Below are positions 51,227 to 61,150 of a stretch of 64,000 nt of DNA, in pieces. A program made the translations under genes and the position numbers. This stretch comes from an uncultured Rhodopila sp. Lineage in GTDB: Bacteria > Pseudomonadota > Alphaproteobacteria > Acetobacterales > Acetobacteraceae. Where the stretch lies: the NCBI GenBank assembly GCA_903851415.1, contig CAINOE010000006.1:1-64000 (forward strand), read 5' to 3'. The notes beneath the pieces are model-generated. The model ran no database searches. It was not told where the DNA came from and saw only the letters and a list, made by a program, of their open reading frames with translations. The number at the start of each line of letters is the position of its first letter. Within the stretch, counting starts at the first letter, position 1.

Positions 51227-52714
51227 TTACGTCAAGCCGATTGGCCGTTTGGCACAGAGACGGTACGTAGACTCCCACGGCATCATGCGTTGAAAGCACG
51301 CGCTGGCGGCAAAAACATCAGCGTCGTTCCAGCGGCGGCCGACGATCTGCATCCCGACCGGCCAACGCCCTTCAATCAGCCCCGCCGGCACCGACGCTGC
51401 GGGATGGCCGGTGAAGTTGAACAGATAGGTCAGACACCAGCCGATCAGCGTATCGACCGTCTCGCCGTTTATTTCAGACGGGCCGACCGTATTGCCATTT
51501 GTTGCGTTGTCCACCGGGAGGCAGCCCAGGGTCGGGGTGACCAGAAGGTCATACTCATCATGCACAACGCGCAAAAGGTCATAGATTTCCGCCCGAATTT
51601 CCTGATCCCGATAGAGATCGTCCGCGCTCATTTTCCGCCCGATCTCCAGCCACTGAAGGTACTCCGTCGGAAAATCGTCCCGATGTCGTCCCAGCAGATC
51701 AACCCCGTTGGCCTTCATGTCCGCCATGAAGCGCAGATTGATCGGCATGAACAAACGGCACCACAAGTCGCTTAATTCCCGTTGACTGCGCTTAATTCCG
51801 AGCTTGACCGGAACAACAGTTGCCCCGGCGCTCTCAAACGTCCGCACGGCACGCTCGACGGCATCGGCGATGCGCGGATCGACCGGAAAAACATCCAGAT
51901 CAGCGCTGTAAGCGATCTTCATGCCGCGAATCGAACGCGTGGTTGCCGCAAGGAAATCCTGCCGGTCATCGATACTGTAAGGGTCACGGGAATCGTATCC
52001 GTGCAGCGCGTTCAGCGCCAAAGCAGCGTCCTCGACGGTCCGGGTCAACGGCCCTTCAACGAGGAATGGGGTGTCGTGCCCGAAGGCGTTCGGACGGACG
52101 AAGAAAGGAATCCGGCCGAACGACGCCTTGTATCCGAACACCCCGCACCAGGACGCCGGGATTCGGATCGATCCGCCGCCATCCGTACCCTCCGCGATCG
52201 GCAATAGCCCGTCGGCGACCGCAGCGGCGCTGCCGCCTGACGAGCCGCCGCTATTCTTACTTAAGTCAAACGGATTGCGGGTGGGCCCAAACAGGAAGTT
52301 GTCGCAGGTGCCGCGAAAGCCCAATGTGGGACTATTGGTTTTCCCGACGATGATGGCACCGGCCCGTTCGGCCCGTTCGGCAAACGCGCAATAAATCGGC
52401 GGTTTGAAATTGGCCAGCGCGCGAACGCCGCCGAATGTCGCCGGCCAGCCGGGTTTGAAGTCGAACAGATCTTTGATCGCGATCGGTATTCCATGCAGGG
52501 GCCCGAGCGCGTCTCCCGACCCAACCTTCGCCTCAGCCGACCGCGCCGCTTCGATCGCTCCTTGCCGGTCGAGGTGGACGAACGCGTTCAGGCTTGGATT
52601 GCGGGCCTCGATGCGATCAAGCAATGACACGACGACCTCCACCGGTGAGATCGCACGCCGCCGGATCAGCGATGCCAACTCGGTCGCGGGCAAATACGAA
52701 AACTCATTTGACAT
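51227..52714 (-). CDS. Amidase-signature hydrolase
   Basis: This 495-residue amidase-signature enzyme has the Ser-cisSer-Lys triad. The Lys is in PLHGIPIAIKDLFDF. The Gly/Ser-rich loop is NSGGSSGGSAAAVADGLLPI, and the nucleophile Ser is in GTDGGGSIRIPASWCG. The C-terminal GHPAASVPAGLIEGRWPVGM is also typical. The family hydrolyses amides or sometimes transfers acyl groups; the substrate is unknown. The ATG at 52714 lies within the last codons of the PKS gene (11-base overlap), so it is translationally coupled to the synthase and likely acts on its product or a conjugate. Confidence 0.92.
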   Translation of the reverse strand: MSNEFSYLPATELASLIRRRAISPVEVVVSLLDRIEARNPSLNAFVHLDRQGAIEAARSAEAKVGSGDALGPLHGIPIAIKDLFDFKPGWPATFGGVRALANFKPPIYCAFAERAERAGAIIVGKTNSPTLGFRGTCDNFLFGPTRNPFDLSKNSGGSSGGSAAAVADGLLPIAEGTDGGGSIRIPASWCGVFGYKASFGRIPFFVRPNAFGHDTPFLVEGPLTRTVEDAALALNALHGYDSRDPYSIDDRQDFLAATTRSIRGMKIAYSADLDVFPVDPRIADAVERAVRTFESAGATVVPVKLGIKRSQRELSDLWCRLFMPINLRFMADMKANGVDLLGRHRDDFPTEYLQWLEIGRKMSADDLYRDQEIRAEIYDLLRVVHDEYDLLVTPTLGCLPVDNATNGNTVGPSEINGETVDTLIGWCLTYLFNFTGHPAASVPAGLIEGRWPVGMQIVGRRWNDADVFAASACFQRMMPWESTYRLCAKRPIGLT

Positions 52715-55700
52715 TGGCAAATATCCTGTCGTCGATGATTTGCGGACACGGTCTGCTCGCTTTGACTGCAAGCTCGTTCAGCACCGCGGCGGGCACGGCT
52801 TCCGCCAGAAGTGCGGAGTCCCGTTGCCGTGGAACCCAGGCCAAAGCAAGCCGGGCAACGGCGAGTTTCCGGCCGAGGACGGCACCGTTCTTCAGATAGA
52901 GTTCGCAACGCAAATCCAGACCTTTGCGAAGCACGCGATCGAGATGCAAGCGCACCGAAATCTCGTCGTAAGGCATCGCTTCCTGAAGATGATCTATGTC
53001 GCAGACCAGCGTGAACCATTCGCCGCTGCCGGAAGGTCCGAATTCCGCCGCGAAGGTCTTATGGAAAAACAGGTCGCAGGTTCGGCCGATCCATTTCGGG
53101 TAGCCGGAGAAATAGACGTTGCCAACGACGTTTGAATCTTCGAGGGCGGTTTGGAAGTGCTCTTCATGAAGCAGGGGGCAGTCGCCGGCTGCCTGAAGGC
53201 ATGAGAAAATTTCCTCGCCGCGCCCGACGCGTTCGGTTCGTGCATCATAGGCGTCGATCACCTCGTATGCATCTCGTGCCGCGCCTTCCGGGGCGATGTC
53301 GAGCAGGAATGTGCGAAGGAAGTCGGGCGGTGGGCTGAGCCGGGCTTCACCGTGGCCGGTTATTTCGATATGCGACGCTCTCATCGCAGTATACGCCAGG
53401 GATTCCGTGGCGCCGCCCGGCAACAGTTTTGACCATTCCGCACTGAAATCCACGATCCCGCCATCCGGCGAAACGGCATCGATCCAGAGCCGAGCCTCGA
53501 TGACGTCGTCAACCTTGGCATCGCCCCAGACTCGCATATAGAAATGATTTGTCGCGAGCGCGAAGATGCCGCCGGCAAAGCTATCCGTCAGCCGGGCTCG
53601 AACCGGGGCCAGGGCGAACTCGCGCACCGTCCCCAGCCAGTCGGCATAGTTGGTGAAATACACCTTACCGCCAAAGGATTGGGCGTTCCTGAAGCTGACG
53701 GGGAATCTCTGGTGAAAAGCGAATTGTCCGCGCGGGCCGCCGTTGGTGGCGGCGATGCCGATTCGGTCCGGTTCGTAGCCCAATCCCGCGAGCGTCTGCG
53801 GGACAATGTGGTCCGCCAAGGGCATCGCCGCCGAAAGTGCCAGGAGTACGCCCGGTTGCCCCGGATGGCATACCACTACAGACAGGACTCTGATGGTATC
53901 CGTTCTGAAGGCGACCCAGGTCGATCCCAGATCGGAATCGAATGCCGGTATCAATTGTTGCGATCCCTGCGCCTTCCTTCCCGCCTCGAACAGAGTCCAC
54001 ACGCGCGTTGCGGCTGTGTCGAAAGTTTCGCCGGTTTCGCGCTCGACCCGCAGAGCGAGATCGTATCCGTCTACGCCCAGCAACCCGAGCCACGTCTCGC
54101 AGTTTCGTGGCTCAACCGCCTCGATATCAACGCCGATCGGCGGAAGGCCAACGACTGAGACGGACAGGCCAACGGCGTCGGCCATCGTAACGTCGGCACC
54201 CCGCAGCTCGGCACCGGTGATGCACAGTTCCGGCTTGCCGTCCCGGCGTCGCATCAAATCGACTTTGGCAGGATCGAGAAGCCGTTTCTGCTTCGTTCGC
54301 GCGAAGTCAACCGCGGCACGGCGTGTCGCCAGTAGACCTGCCACCCGCGACACCCGCCTCGGGTCCGCGACGTCCCGACATTCCGTGTGGGCCGCAGTCG
54401 CCATCGCGACAGGCGCGTAACCACTGAACCGCTGTAGTTCGGCAACCACGTCCGCCAGGACACGCGGCTCGGCGGCGGGCAATCGCCTGATGCCGCCCAG
54501 GGCGGTTTCTTTCAGTACCAGATCGGCGACCGTTTCGACCAGATACCCCTGGCTGTCCCAGATGGTAAGATTTCCCCGGTAGCCCTCCGCCGTCCTTGCG
54601 ACGACGACCCGGCAATGCAAAATCTCCCCCGGCACCGGCCTGCGAAACAGCCGGAACTCAGCCGCGCTCACAGGCAGACACCCGGGCGGCAGAATGATTG
54701 CTCCGCTCTGCAGGAAAGCGTCCTGGACCGCCGGGCACGTAACAATCGGACTCGGATGCACACCGCTGCGGAAGTACGCTTCCGCCGACGGCACGGCAAT
54801 GTCGGTCACGCAGCTATCTTCCATCGCATGTTCCCGCACCGCCACGATGCGGCGGAAGAGTTTGCCTTGGAACAACGGCGACGGGCTGAAGTCCTCAGGG
54901 TTCAGGTCAAGCGGGTCACCCGGCGGCGGTATCTCGGCCGGCAACTCCGGGGACAGCCCGAACCAACACTCGGCGGCAAAATGATCCTGCCGGAAGTTAT
55001 CCTGATCGGACCGCACCACAACCCGCACCCGCACCGTTCCGTTATCAGGAAGATCGGCTTGTGCCTCGATCCGCAAAGTGACCTTGTCGTCGCCCGGCAT
55101 CGCCAGCGGACGAGAAAAAACAACATTCCGCAGAACCGGAATATCCGGCCGATCGGCGCATGCCATCGAGGTCTGTATCATGGCCTCGATTGCCATGACA
55201 CCGGGAAACAGCGGCGTTCCGGCGAAGACATGCTCATCCAGATACAAATCGGTCGACCGGGACAGCACCGACTCGGCGGCCAACTCGACACCGGGAATAT
55301 AGCGGACAATCTTCTCCAGGAACCTGCTGCGGGGCGGGTGGCCCTTCGCATGAAGTTCCACTTCAAAGGCGGCAGGCAAGCTGCCCGTAATGACAAACCG
55401 GCTAAAGTCGCAGGTTTGCTCCAGCAGGCCGCCATAGATGCCGACCCCGTCGGCAGCGCTGATGGGCGCGACGCCAAAGGAACGAAGTCCGTCCACGAGA
55501 TTGGCCTTGTGACCCAAGCCGGTTCCCGACCAAACCGAATAACCCAGGGACAGGCAATGAACGGAAGGATGGCGAGCCTTCACCCCTCGCACTGCTTCAT
55601 CGAGCCATGCGTTGGCGAACGCATAATCGGTCTGGCCACGCATCCCGGTGTGGCCCAGCACCGATGAAATGACATGCAGCGCCTTGAGGCTACCGGCAGG

Positions 55701-58700
55701 CGCAACTCGCAACAGGTTATACAGCCCACGCGCTTTGACCCGAACGCATTGCAGAAACTCCTGCAATGGCTTGTCGCGAAAGTCACGCGGAACAGAGACA
55801 CCTGCGCCATGCAACACGGCCGTCACCGGCCCCAGCCGATCCACTGCCCGGGCCGCGGCTCGCTGAACAGCAGAAAGATCGGTAATGTCTGCCTGAAGAT
55901 AGATATGATCGACGCGCTCATCCCGCAGACGCCGCAGGTTCGCCGCGTGCTCCCCCTCCGCATCCCGCGGTTCAGGCGAGGAACCTATCAGTGCGAGTTT
56001 GCAACCTGTTCTCCGTGCCAGTTCCAGGGCTAATTCGAAGGTGATGCCCTTCGCGCCGCCGGACACCAACGCAACATCGGCGGAAGACAGCAACCGCAGG
56101 CCAGCCGCCCCTGCAGGTTGGGCAAGGCACGCCATATCCGCGACACGCTCGCCGTCAGGTTCATAGGCAACCGCCGCCCGTCCGCCATGCGCCAACTCTC
56201 GCAACACCTGATCAGCCCACGCCGCCGGGGGCCAGGCCGCCGGCACCGCGACCCATTTCCAATCCGCACCGCTGTGTTCCTGCCGCAACGACCTGACGAA
56301 GCCCGCTCCGGCATCAAGTTCCGCTGCCGTATCGCCGTCGTTGCATGCCGGTCGCAGCATCAGCCCAAGCAGCGGTGGAGCGTCTTCCCGGCGCGCCGCC
56401 AGGGCCCATCGGGACAGCCCGAACAACCGCGAGGCGAAGCCTTCCACGCGCAAATCGAAGCCATCCGGATCAAGGTCGAGCGAGGCCATTCCGGCGTCAG
56501 TCTCCAGCACCATGATCAGCACAGCCAGGTTGGCCGGCGCGTCGCCCTGTTCGATCAGATAGGATTCGGAAGCGATCCGGACGGCCAATCCTGTTTGCCG
56601 CAGAACATCGGCGATCGCATCGACGCGGGGGCTGTCCGATTTCGCAACCACAATCGCCAGGCCACTGGCGGGAAACGCTCGCGCCGGGTCTCGCTCGATG
56701 GGTGCCGGCATCCGCATCATGCGGAATGGCCGAACCCAGTCGCCCAAACCGCGGCCGTCAGCCGGCGAGCCACAATATTCGCCGGGGTGCAACGAAGCGA
56801 CCAACTGTGCCAGGGTTGCATTGGCCAGCGTACCCGGGTCGGATCTGACGCGCTGCTTCGACTTTCGGGATAACAGAACGACCAGCTCACCCACTTTGAT
56901 GGAATCGAGGTTCAGGTCATCGCGAAACCTCTTATCGTGGCCGATCGCAGACTTTGGAAAACCTGTCCGTTTCGCGATCCATTCGACAGCGAATTCCAGC
57001 AGCGCCGCTTCGCCGGTCAAAGCCGCATCGGTGTCCGGCCGAACCGCCGCAACGGCCGCAGACCCGGCGGCGGCCAGACCAGCCGAAGCCAATTGCACGT
57101 TGCCGGGCGCGGGCTCAACGAGCCGCTCGCACGGGTTGGTAATGAAAACCGGATGATACGATGACACATCAAAATCGCGGTGAAACCGGTATTCGAACAA
57201 TCTCTCCGTCGCGACCGGGAAACCAAGAACGAAAGCCCGCGCCAGGACCTGGTTCAAAAGCAAGAACCCGTCTTCGCCGGCAACATCGGTCCGCAGGCTC
57301 GTCGCGCCATCGGCTTCCGGTATGGCCCGCAGAAACTCCGTCAGCACACCGCCCGGACCGATTTCAATCCACAAATCAGGCGCGTCACGCTGAGCGGCGG
57401 CGACCGCGCCGACGAACCGGACCGGGTGGCGAAGCTGCTCAGACAGCAGATCCTTCAAATCCGCATCCGGCGGGACGGCGCCGCCGCGACAGGTGGAGAT
57501 GCACGACCCGTCCAACGGATGGAACGTCATCGGCTGCATCGCCGAACGGAGCGCCGCGGCGGCTGGCGCCACGATGTCGGAATGGAACGCGTGAGAAACC
57601 GGAAGCAGGGTGCAGCGCAGGCCCTTGGCAGCGCAGGCCGCCCGCAGCGCGGCGATGTCGTCGCTGCCCCCCGAAACCACGGTTTGCCGGCGGGAATTGA
57701 AATTCGAGACGCTCAGCGAAGATCCTGCCGCGGCCAACAGCCGCTCCACTTCCCCCGCTGGCGCCGCGATCGCCAGCATCGCCCCCGGATCGGCGACCCG
57801 CAGCTCGCTCATGGCCATGCCGCGGGCACCCGCCAGCGCCACTGCCGTTGCGGCATCGAAAGCGCCCGCCGCATGCAGTGCGGTGATTTCTCCCAGGCTG
57901 TGGCCGATGCAAACCGAAGGCTTCAATCCGAAAAAGGCCAGAACCTGAAGCATCGCAATTGACGAAACCACAATCGCCGGCTGGGCCGCGCGGGTATCGC
58001 GCAGGTCGAGTTCCCACTGCCGCCTGATCGCCTCATCGGCGCCGAGCAGATCCCGGAACACCAGGCCTGAAACATTCCGTCCGGCGCCGTCGTGCAGGTC
58101 ACGCACGAACGGAAAGCGCCGCAGCAGGTGCTCGCCCATATTCAGCCTGTGCGTACCCTGGCCCGGGAACAGCGCCCCCAACCGCGGCGCCGGTCTTGCG
58201 ACGCCGATGAGGACAGTGTCGTCCTCGATCTCGCTAAAATCGGTCCCATCTCGAAGCTGCTGCAACAGACGCCGCAACGCCGCCGCCAGATGCCATGGCG
58301 AATCGGTCACCAGTGCGGCCCGCACCGCTGCCGCCCGGTCCGAAGCAGCGAGCGCCGCGGACAGGTCGGTCAACTCCGCCCGGCTGATCCGATCCGCGAT
58401 CGGGATGAGATCTTCGATACGACCCGCCAACGCGTCGCGCGTGGCCGCGCTCAGCAGGATCAGTTCGGAGGATTGCGCGCTGGCCAGCAATGCCAGGTCA
58501 TCCGGCGAAGCGCCGCCGTCCGGATACGCTTCTTCCAGGGTGACGTGCGCGTTCGCCCCGCCGAACCCCATCGCGCTCACCGACGCGCGCCGCTTCTCCG
58601 CTCCGGTTTCCCAAACCGAACCAATCAGGCTCGGCCGCAGCTTTCCCAACGGCTGGCCGAACGCCGGGCTCGGCCGCACGCAATTAAAAGTCGGCGGCAG

Positions 58701-59906
58701 GATTTTTCGCTTCAGGGCCATCACCGCCTTGATCAGTCCGGCGGAGCCGGCGGCCGCCTTGCAGTGGCCGATCTGCGCCTTAATGCTGCCGATGCGGATG
58801 GGGTCGGGGGGCGCGGCGTCCTGCAGCAGCCCGAGGACAGCGGCGATCTCCACCTTGTCGCCCAGTGCCGTTCCGGTACCGTGTCCTTCGATCAGCCCGA
58901 CGCTGCCAATCGGATAGCCCGCCCGCCGATAAGCGGAGTTCAAAGCGCGCATCTGGCCTTCGACTTCGGGCGCGGTAATGCCTCCGGCCCCGTCGGAGGA
59001 AATCCCCCAGCCGCGCAGGACCGCATGAACCCGCAGCCCTTGCGCGCGCGCATCCTCCTCGCGCATCAGGACGAAGATGCCGCAGCCCTCGCCCGGCAGC
59101 ATGCCCTCGGCGGCTTCGTCATAGGGTCGGATGTCGTCGCGGGCGAGCGCGAATGCCTTGGCGAAGCCGACGACCTCGAACGGATCGAGGCTGACATCGA
59201 CGCCGCCTGCCAGCGCCACATCCATTTCGTTATCGATCAGCGCGCCGCAGGCCCGGGCGATGGACAGCAACGACGACGAACAGGCGCCATCGACGATATA
59301 TCCGCCGCCGCCGAGATCGAAATAGCCGCAGATGCGCCCGGCGATGGTGTTCGCCATGTTGCCGGCCAGCGAATCTTCGGTGATCTGCGGCAGCGGGCCT
59401 TCGTAACCGTTGCGGATCGCCAGCAGCAGTCCGTCCGTGCGGGCCTTGTCCAGGCCGCTCGCGTCAAGCACGCGGCGAATGGATCGTTCCGTGTAGGGCC
59501 AGCGGTGGCGCATGTTGTGGCTGCGCGAAAATTCGCCGGTCAGCGTATTGCCCAGCACGACGCCGATCCGGCTCCGATCGGCCGCGCTCAGATCGATGCC
59601 GGAATCCTGTATCGCAGCGCGGGCGACATAAAGCGCCAGCCAATGCGCCATGTCGGACGCCTCGAACGACACGGGCGGGATGCGGAACTCCAGCGGATCG
59701 AATTGCCAGCCTTCCAGCACCGCCATTTTGTCGGCGTAGGACGTGCCCGGGGTCGCCGGGTCGGGATCAAAATATTCCGGCGGAAGCCGCTCCTTCGGTG
59801 CCCGGCGGAAGTGGCGGCGGCCGGCGAGGACGTTTTGCCAAAGCTGTTCCGGCGAGTGGGCTCCGGGAAACTCGCACGCCATACCAATGATCGCAATCGC
59901 TGCCAT
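52704..59906 (-). CDS. Enediyne-type iterative polyketide synthase (PKSE) with fused PPTase and double hot-dog thioesterase-like end
   Basis: This is a 2,400-residue megasynthase. The KS spans about 1-450: VDGACSSS with Cys209, EGHGTGTALGD, IGHCKAAAGSAGL. Its N-terminal part (KMAVLEGWQFDPLEFRI, LGNTLTGEFSR, GWGISSDGAGGITAPE) is of the enediyne KS type. The AT follows at about 550-870 (FPGQG; Ser670 in GHSLGE), then the ACP (Ser1002 in DLNLDSIKVGEL). KR is near 1280-1430 (VSGGAKGITF, QTDYAFANAWLDE), DH near 1559 (DEHVFAGTPLFPG), and a phosphopantetheinyl transferase near 1922-1975 (PPIGVDIEAVEP, WTLFEAGRKAQG). After it come two hot-dog-like regions (VYFTNYADWLGTVREF near 2080; NVYFSGYPKWIGRTCDLFF near 2264) resembling the stand-alone E10 thioesterase of enediyne pathways. 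The ATG at 59906 has AGAGGA. The predicted product is a linear polyene or enediyne precursor. Confidence 0.9.
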   Translation of the reverse strand: MAAIAIIGMACEFPGAHSPEQLWQNVLAGRRHFRRAPKERLPPEYFDPDPATPGTSYADKMAVLEGWQFDPLEFRIPPVSFEASDMAHWLALYVARAAIQDSGIDLSAADRSRIGVVLGNTLTGEFSRSHNMRHRWPYTERSIRRVLDASGLDKARTDGLLLAIRNGYEGPLPQITEDSLAGNMANTIAGRICGYFDLGGGGYIVDGACSSSLLSIARACGALIDNEMDVALAGGVDVSLDPFEVVGFAKAFALARDDIRPYDEAAEGMLPGEGCGIFVLMREEDARAQGLRVHAVLRGWGISSDGAGGITAPEVEGQMRALNSAYRRAGYPIGSVGLIEGHGTGTALGDKVEIAAVLGLLQDAAPPDPIRIGSIKAQIGHCKAAAGSAGLIKAVMALKRKILPPTFNCVRPSPAFGQPLGKLRPSLIGSVWETGAEKRRASVSAMGFGGANAHVTLEEAYPDGGASPDDLALLASAQSSELILLSAATRDALAGRIEDLIPIADRISRAELTDLSAALAASDRAAAVRAALVTDSPWHLAAALRRLLQQLRDGTDFSEIEDDTVLIGVARPAPRLGALFPGQGTHRLNMGEHLLRRFPFVRDLHDGAGRNVSGLVFRDLLGADEAIRRQWELDLRDTRAAQPAIVVSSIAMLQVLAFFGLKPSVCIGHSLGEITALHAAGAFDAATAVALAGARGMAMSELRVADPGAMLAIAAPAGEVERLLAAAGSSLSVSNFNSRRQTVVSGGSDDIAALRAACAAKGLRCTLLPVSHAFHSDIVAPAAAALRSAMQPMTFHPLDGSCISTCRGGAVPPDADLKDLLSEQLRHPVRFVGAVAAAQRDAPDLWIEIGPGGVLTEFLRAIPEADGATSLRTDVAGEDGFLLLNQVLARAFVLGFPVATERLFEYRFHRDFDVSSYHPVFITNPCERLVEPAPGNVQLASAGLAAAGSAAVAAVRPDTDAALTGEAALLEFAVEWIAKRTGFPKSAIGHDKRFRDDLNLDSIKVGELVVLLSRKSKQRVRSDPGTLANATLAQLVASLHPGEYCGSPADGRGLGDWVRPFRMMRMPAPIERDPARAFPASGLAIVVAKSDSPRVDAIADVLRQTGLAVRIASESYLIEQGDAPANLAVLIMVLETDAGMASLDLDPDGFDLRVEGFASRLFGLSRWALAARREDAPPLLGLMLRPACNDGDTAAELDAGAGFVRSLRQEHSGADWKWVAVPAAWPPAAWADQVLRELAHGGRAAVAYEPDGERVADMACLAQPAGAAGLRLLSSADVALVSGGAKGITFELALELARRTGCKLALIGSSPEPRDAEGEHAANLRRLRDERVDHIYLQADITDLSAVQRAAARAVDRLGPVTAVLHGAGVSVPRDFRDKPLQEFLQCVRVKARGLYNLLRVAPAGSLKALHVISSVLGHTGMRGQTDYAFANAWLDEAVRGVKARHPSVHCLSLGYSVWSGTGLGHKANLVDGLRSFGVAPISAADGVGIYGGLLEQTCDFSRFVITGSLPAAFEVELHAKGHPPRSRFLEKIVRYIPGVELAAESVLSRSTDLYLDEHVFAGTPLFPGVMAIEAMIQTSMACADRPDIPVLRNVVFSRPLAMPGDDKVTLRIEAQADLPDNGTVRVRVVVRSDQDNFRQDHFAAECWFGLSPELPAEIPPPGDPLDLNPEDFSPSPLFQGKLFRRIVAVREHAMEDSCVTDIAVPSAEAYFRSGVHPSPIVTCPAVQDAFLQSGAIILPPGCLPVSAAEFRLFRRPVPGEILHCRVVVARTAEGYRGNLTIWDSQGYLVETVADLVLKETALGGIRRLPAAEPRVLADVVAELQRFSGYAPVAMATAAHTECRDVADPRRVSRVAGLLATRRAAVDFARTKQKRLLDPAKVDLMRRRDGKPELCITGAELRGADVTMADAVGLSVSVVGLPPIGVDIEAVEPRNCETWLGLLGVDGYDLALRVERETGETFDTAATRVWTLFEAGRKAQGSQQLIPAFDSDLGSTWVAFRTDTIRVLSVVVCHPGQPGVLLALSAAMPLADHIVPQTLAGLGYEPDRIGIAATNGGPRGQFAFHQRFPVSFRNAQSFGGKVYFTNYADWLGTVREFALAPVRARLTDSFAGGIFALATNHFYMRVWGDAKVDDVIEARLWIDAVSPDGGIVDFSAEWSKLLPGGATESLAYTAMRASHIEITGHGEARLSPPPDFLRTFLLDIAPEGAARDAYEVIDAYDARTERVGRGEEIFSCLQAAGDCPLLHEEHFQTALEDSNVVGNVYFSGYPKWIGRTCDLFFHKTFAAEFGPSGSGEWFTLVCDIDHLQEAMPYDEISVRLHLDRVLRKGLDLRCELYLKNGAVLGRKLAVARLALAWVPRQRDSALLAEAVPAAVLNELAVKASRPCPQIIDDRIFANVK

Positions 59907-59950
59907 GCTTTCCTCTGGACCGCCAACATCCGGCTCAGACGATATAGGCA

Positions 59951-59965
59951 ACGCGAAACAGTTTC
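59951..59965. promoter_or_regulatory. Small palindrome in the PKS/RND divergent region
   Basis: GCGAAACAGTTTCAC contains the inverted GAAAC-A-GTTTC. It lies 45-59 bases upstream of the PKS start, in the 161-base region shared with the divergent efflux genes. It could be an operator or chance; no regulator gene is present in the window. Confidence 0.35.
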
Positions 59966-60010
59966 ACTATTAAACACCCTGTTCTCCCACTGCATGGCAT
60001 CAATGAAACC

Positions 60011-60039
60011 TTGACCCGCCAAAAACTGGTGATTATTCC
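60011..60039 (+). promoter_or_regulatory. Probable promoter of the RND efflux genes
   Basis: TTGACC (60011-60016), exactly 17 bases, then TATTCC (60034-60039), 29 bases before the adaptor ATG. This is a reasonable sigma70-type pair. It overlaps the TTG that would otherwise extend the adaptor frame, which favours the later ATG as the start. Confidence 0.55.
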
Positions 60040-60067
60040 CACGCTACACCAACCGTGCGAGGCGTTC

Positions 60068-61150
60068 ATGCGGCGATCGAACATCCCGGCATTCGTCGCA
60101 ACGGCCGCTTGCGCGGTGCTGACGCTGTCGGCCTGCAAACCGTCGGAAACGGCCGACGATCCGCGCAACAAGACGCAACTGGTGCGCGTCACGACGGTCC
60201 GGCCCGCCAGCCAGGCCGCGCAGGGCTTCACCGGCGTGGTCGCCGCGAAAGTCGAGAGCAATCTGGGATTCCGCGTGCCCGGCAAGGTGGTCGAACGCCT
60301 GGTGGACACCGGCCAGACCGTGCAGGCCGGCCAGACGCTGATGCGCATCGACCCAACCGATCTGGCGCATGCCGTCACGGCGCAGGCCGGCAACGTCGCG
60401 GCGGCGAAAGCACATGCTCTGCAAACCGCATCGGATGAGGCACGCTACCGTGGCCTCGTAAAGACCGGCGCTGTCTCGAAATCGGTCTACGATGAGGCCA
60501 AGGCGGCGGCCGACAGCGCCCGCGCGCTGCTCTCGGCCGCCCAGGCGCAGGCGCGGGTTGCGGAAGACGAGGCGGTCTACGCCGTCCTGCTCGCCGATGC
60601 CGACGGCACGGTCACGGCGACATTGGCCGAACCGGGCCAGGTCGTCGCCGCCGGCCAGACCGTCCTGCGTCTGGCGCATGACGGCGCGCGGGAAGCCATC
60701 GTCGACCTGCCGGAGACGCTGCGGCCGGCCATCGGCTCGACCGCGGAGGCCAGGCTTTACGCAAACGGCGGGGCGCAGGGGCGGGCGGTCCTGCGCCAGC
60801 TTTCCAACGCCGCGGATGCGCGGACCCGGACCTATGAGGCGCGCTACGTGCTGGACGGCGATCTGGCCTCCGCGCCGCTCGGCGCAACGGTCACGCTGCG
60901 CATCGCCACGCGGCCACCGGACACCGAGGCCGAGGTGCCGCTGTCGGCGATCGGCGACGAAGGCAAGGGGGCCGGGGTCTGGATCATCGATTCCGCGACG
61001 TCCACCGTCGCTTTCCGCCCCGTCCAGCTTCGCCGCATCGGCGATGAGACCGCCGTTCTGGGCGGCGTCCGTCCCGGCGAGACCATCGTGGCGCTCGGCG
61101 GTCATCTGCTGCACGAGGGGCAGCGCGTGGAAGTTGCATCTACAAAATGA
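60068..61150 (+). CDS. RND efflux membrane-fusion protein (periplasmic adaptor lipoprotein)
   Basis: This 360-residue HlyD/AcrA-type adaptor has the lipoprotein signal FVATAACAVLTLSACKPSE (lipobox LSAC). A beta-barrel/lipoyl half follows (GFTGVVAAKVESNLGFRVPG, LVDTGQTVQAGQTLMRIDP), then a helical hairpin (AVTAQAGNVAAAKAHALQTA, ARALLSAAQAQARVAEDEAV). The second lipoyl half is VTATLAEPGQVVAAGQTVLR, with a C-terminal VALGGHLLHEGQRVEVA. It links the inner-membrane pump to an outer-membrane channel; no TolC-type gene is in view. It overlaps the pump gene by ATGA and is divergent from the PKS gene. Confidence 0.93.
   Translation: MRRSNIPAFVATAACAVLTLSACKPSETADDPRNKTQLVRVTTVRPASQAAQGFTGVVAAKVESNLGFRVPGKVVERLVDTGQTVQAGQTLMRIDPTDLAHAVTAQAGNVAAAKAHALQTASDEARYRGLVKTGAVSKSVYDEAKAAADSARALLSAAQAQARVAEDEAVYAVLLADADGTVTATLAEPGQVVAAGQTVLRLAHDGAREAIVDLPETLRPAIGSTAEARLYANGGAQGRAVLRQLSNAADARTRTYEARYVLDGDLASAPLGATVTLRIATRPPDTEAEVPLSAIGDEGKGAGVWIIDSATSTVAFRPVQLRRIGDETAVLGGVRPGETIVALGGHLLHEGQRVEVASTK

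Noticed and set aside
52704..59906. PUFA synthase as the identity of the megasynthase
   Set aside because: There is a single ACP rather than an ACP array, the KS shows enediyne-type blocks, the PPTase is in cis, and no second KS/CLF or enoylreductase subunit is present. KS phylogeny would settle it.
58092..60014. 640-codon plus-strand open frame, and several shorter plus-strand frames over 52.7-58 kb
   Set aside because: Antisense shadows of the PKS gene; composition is Arg/Gln/His-rich with no domain.
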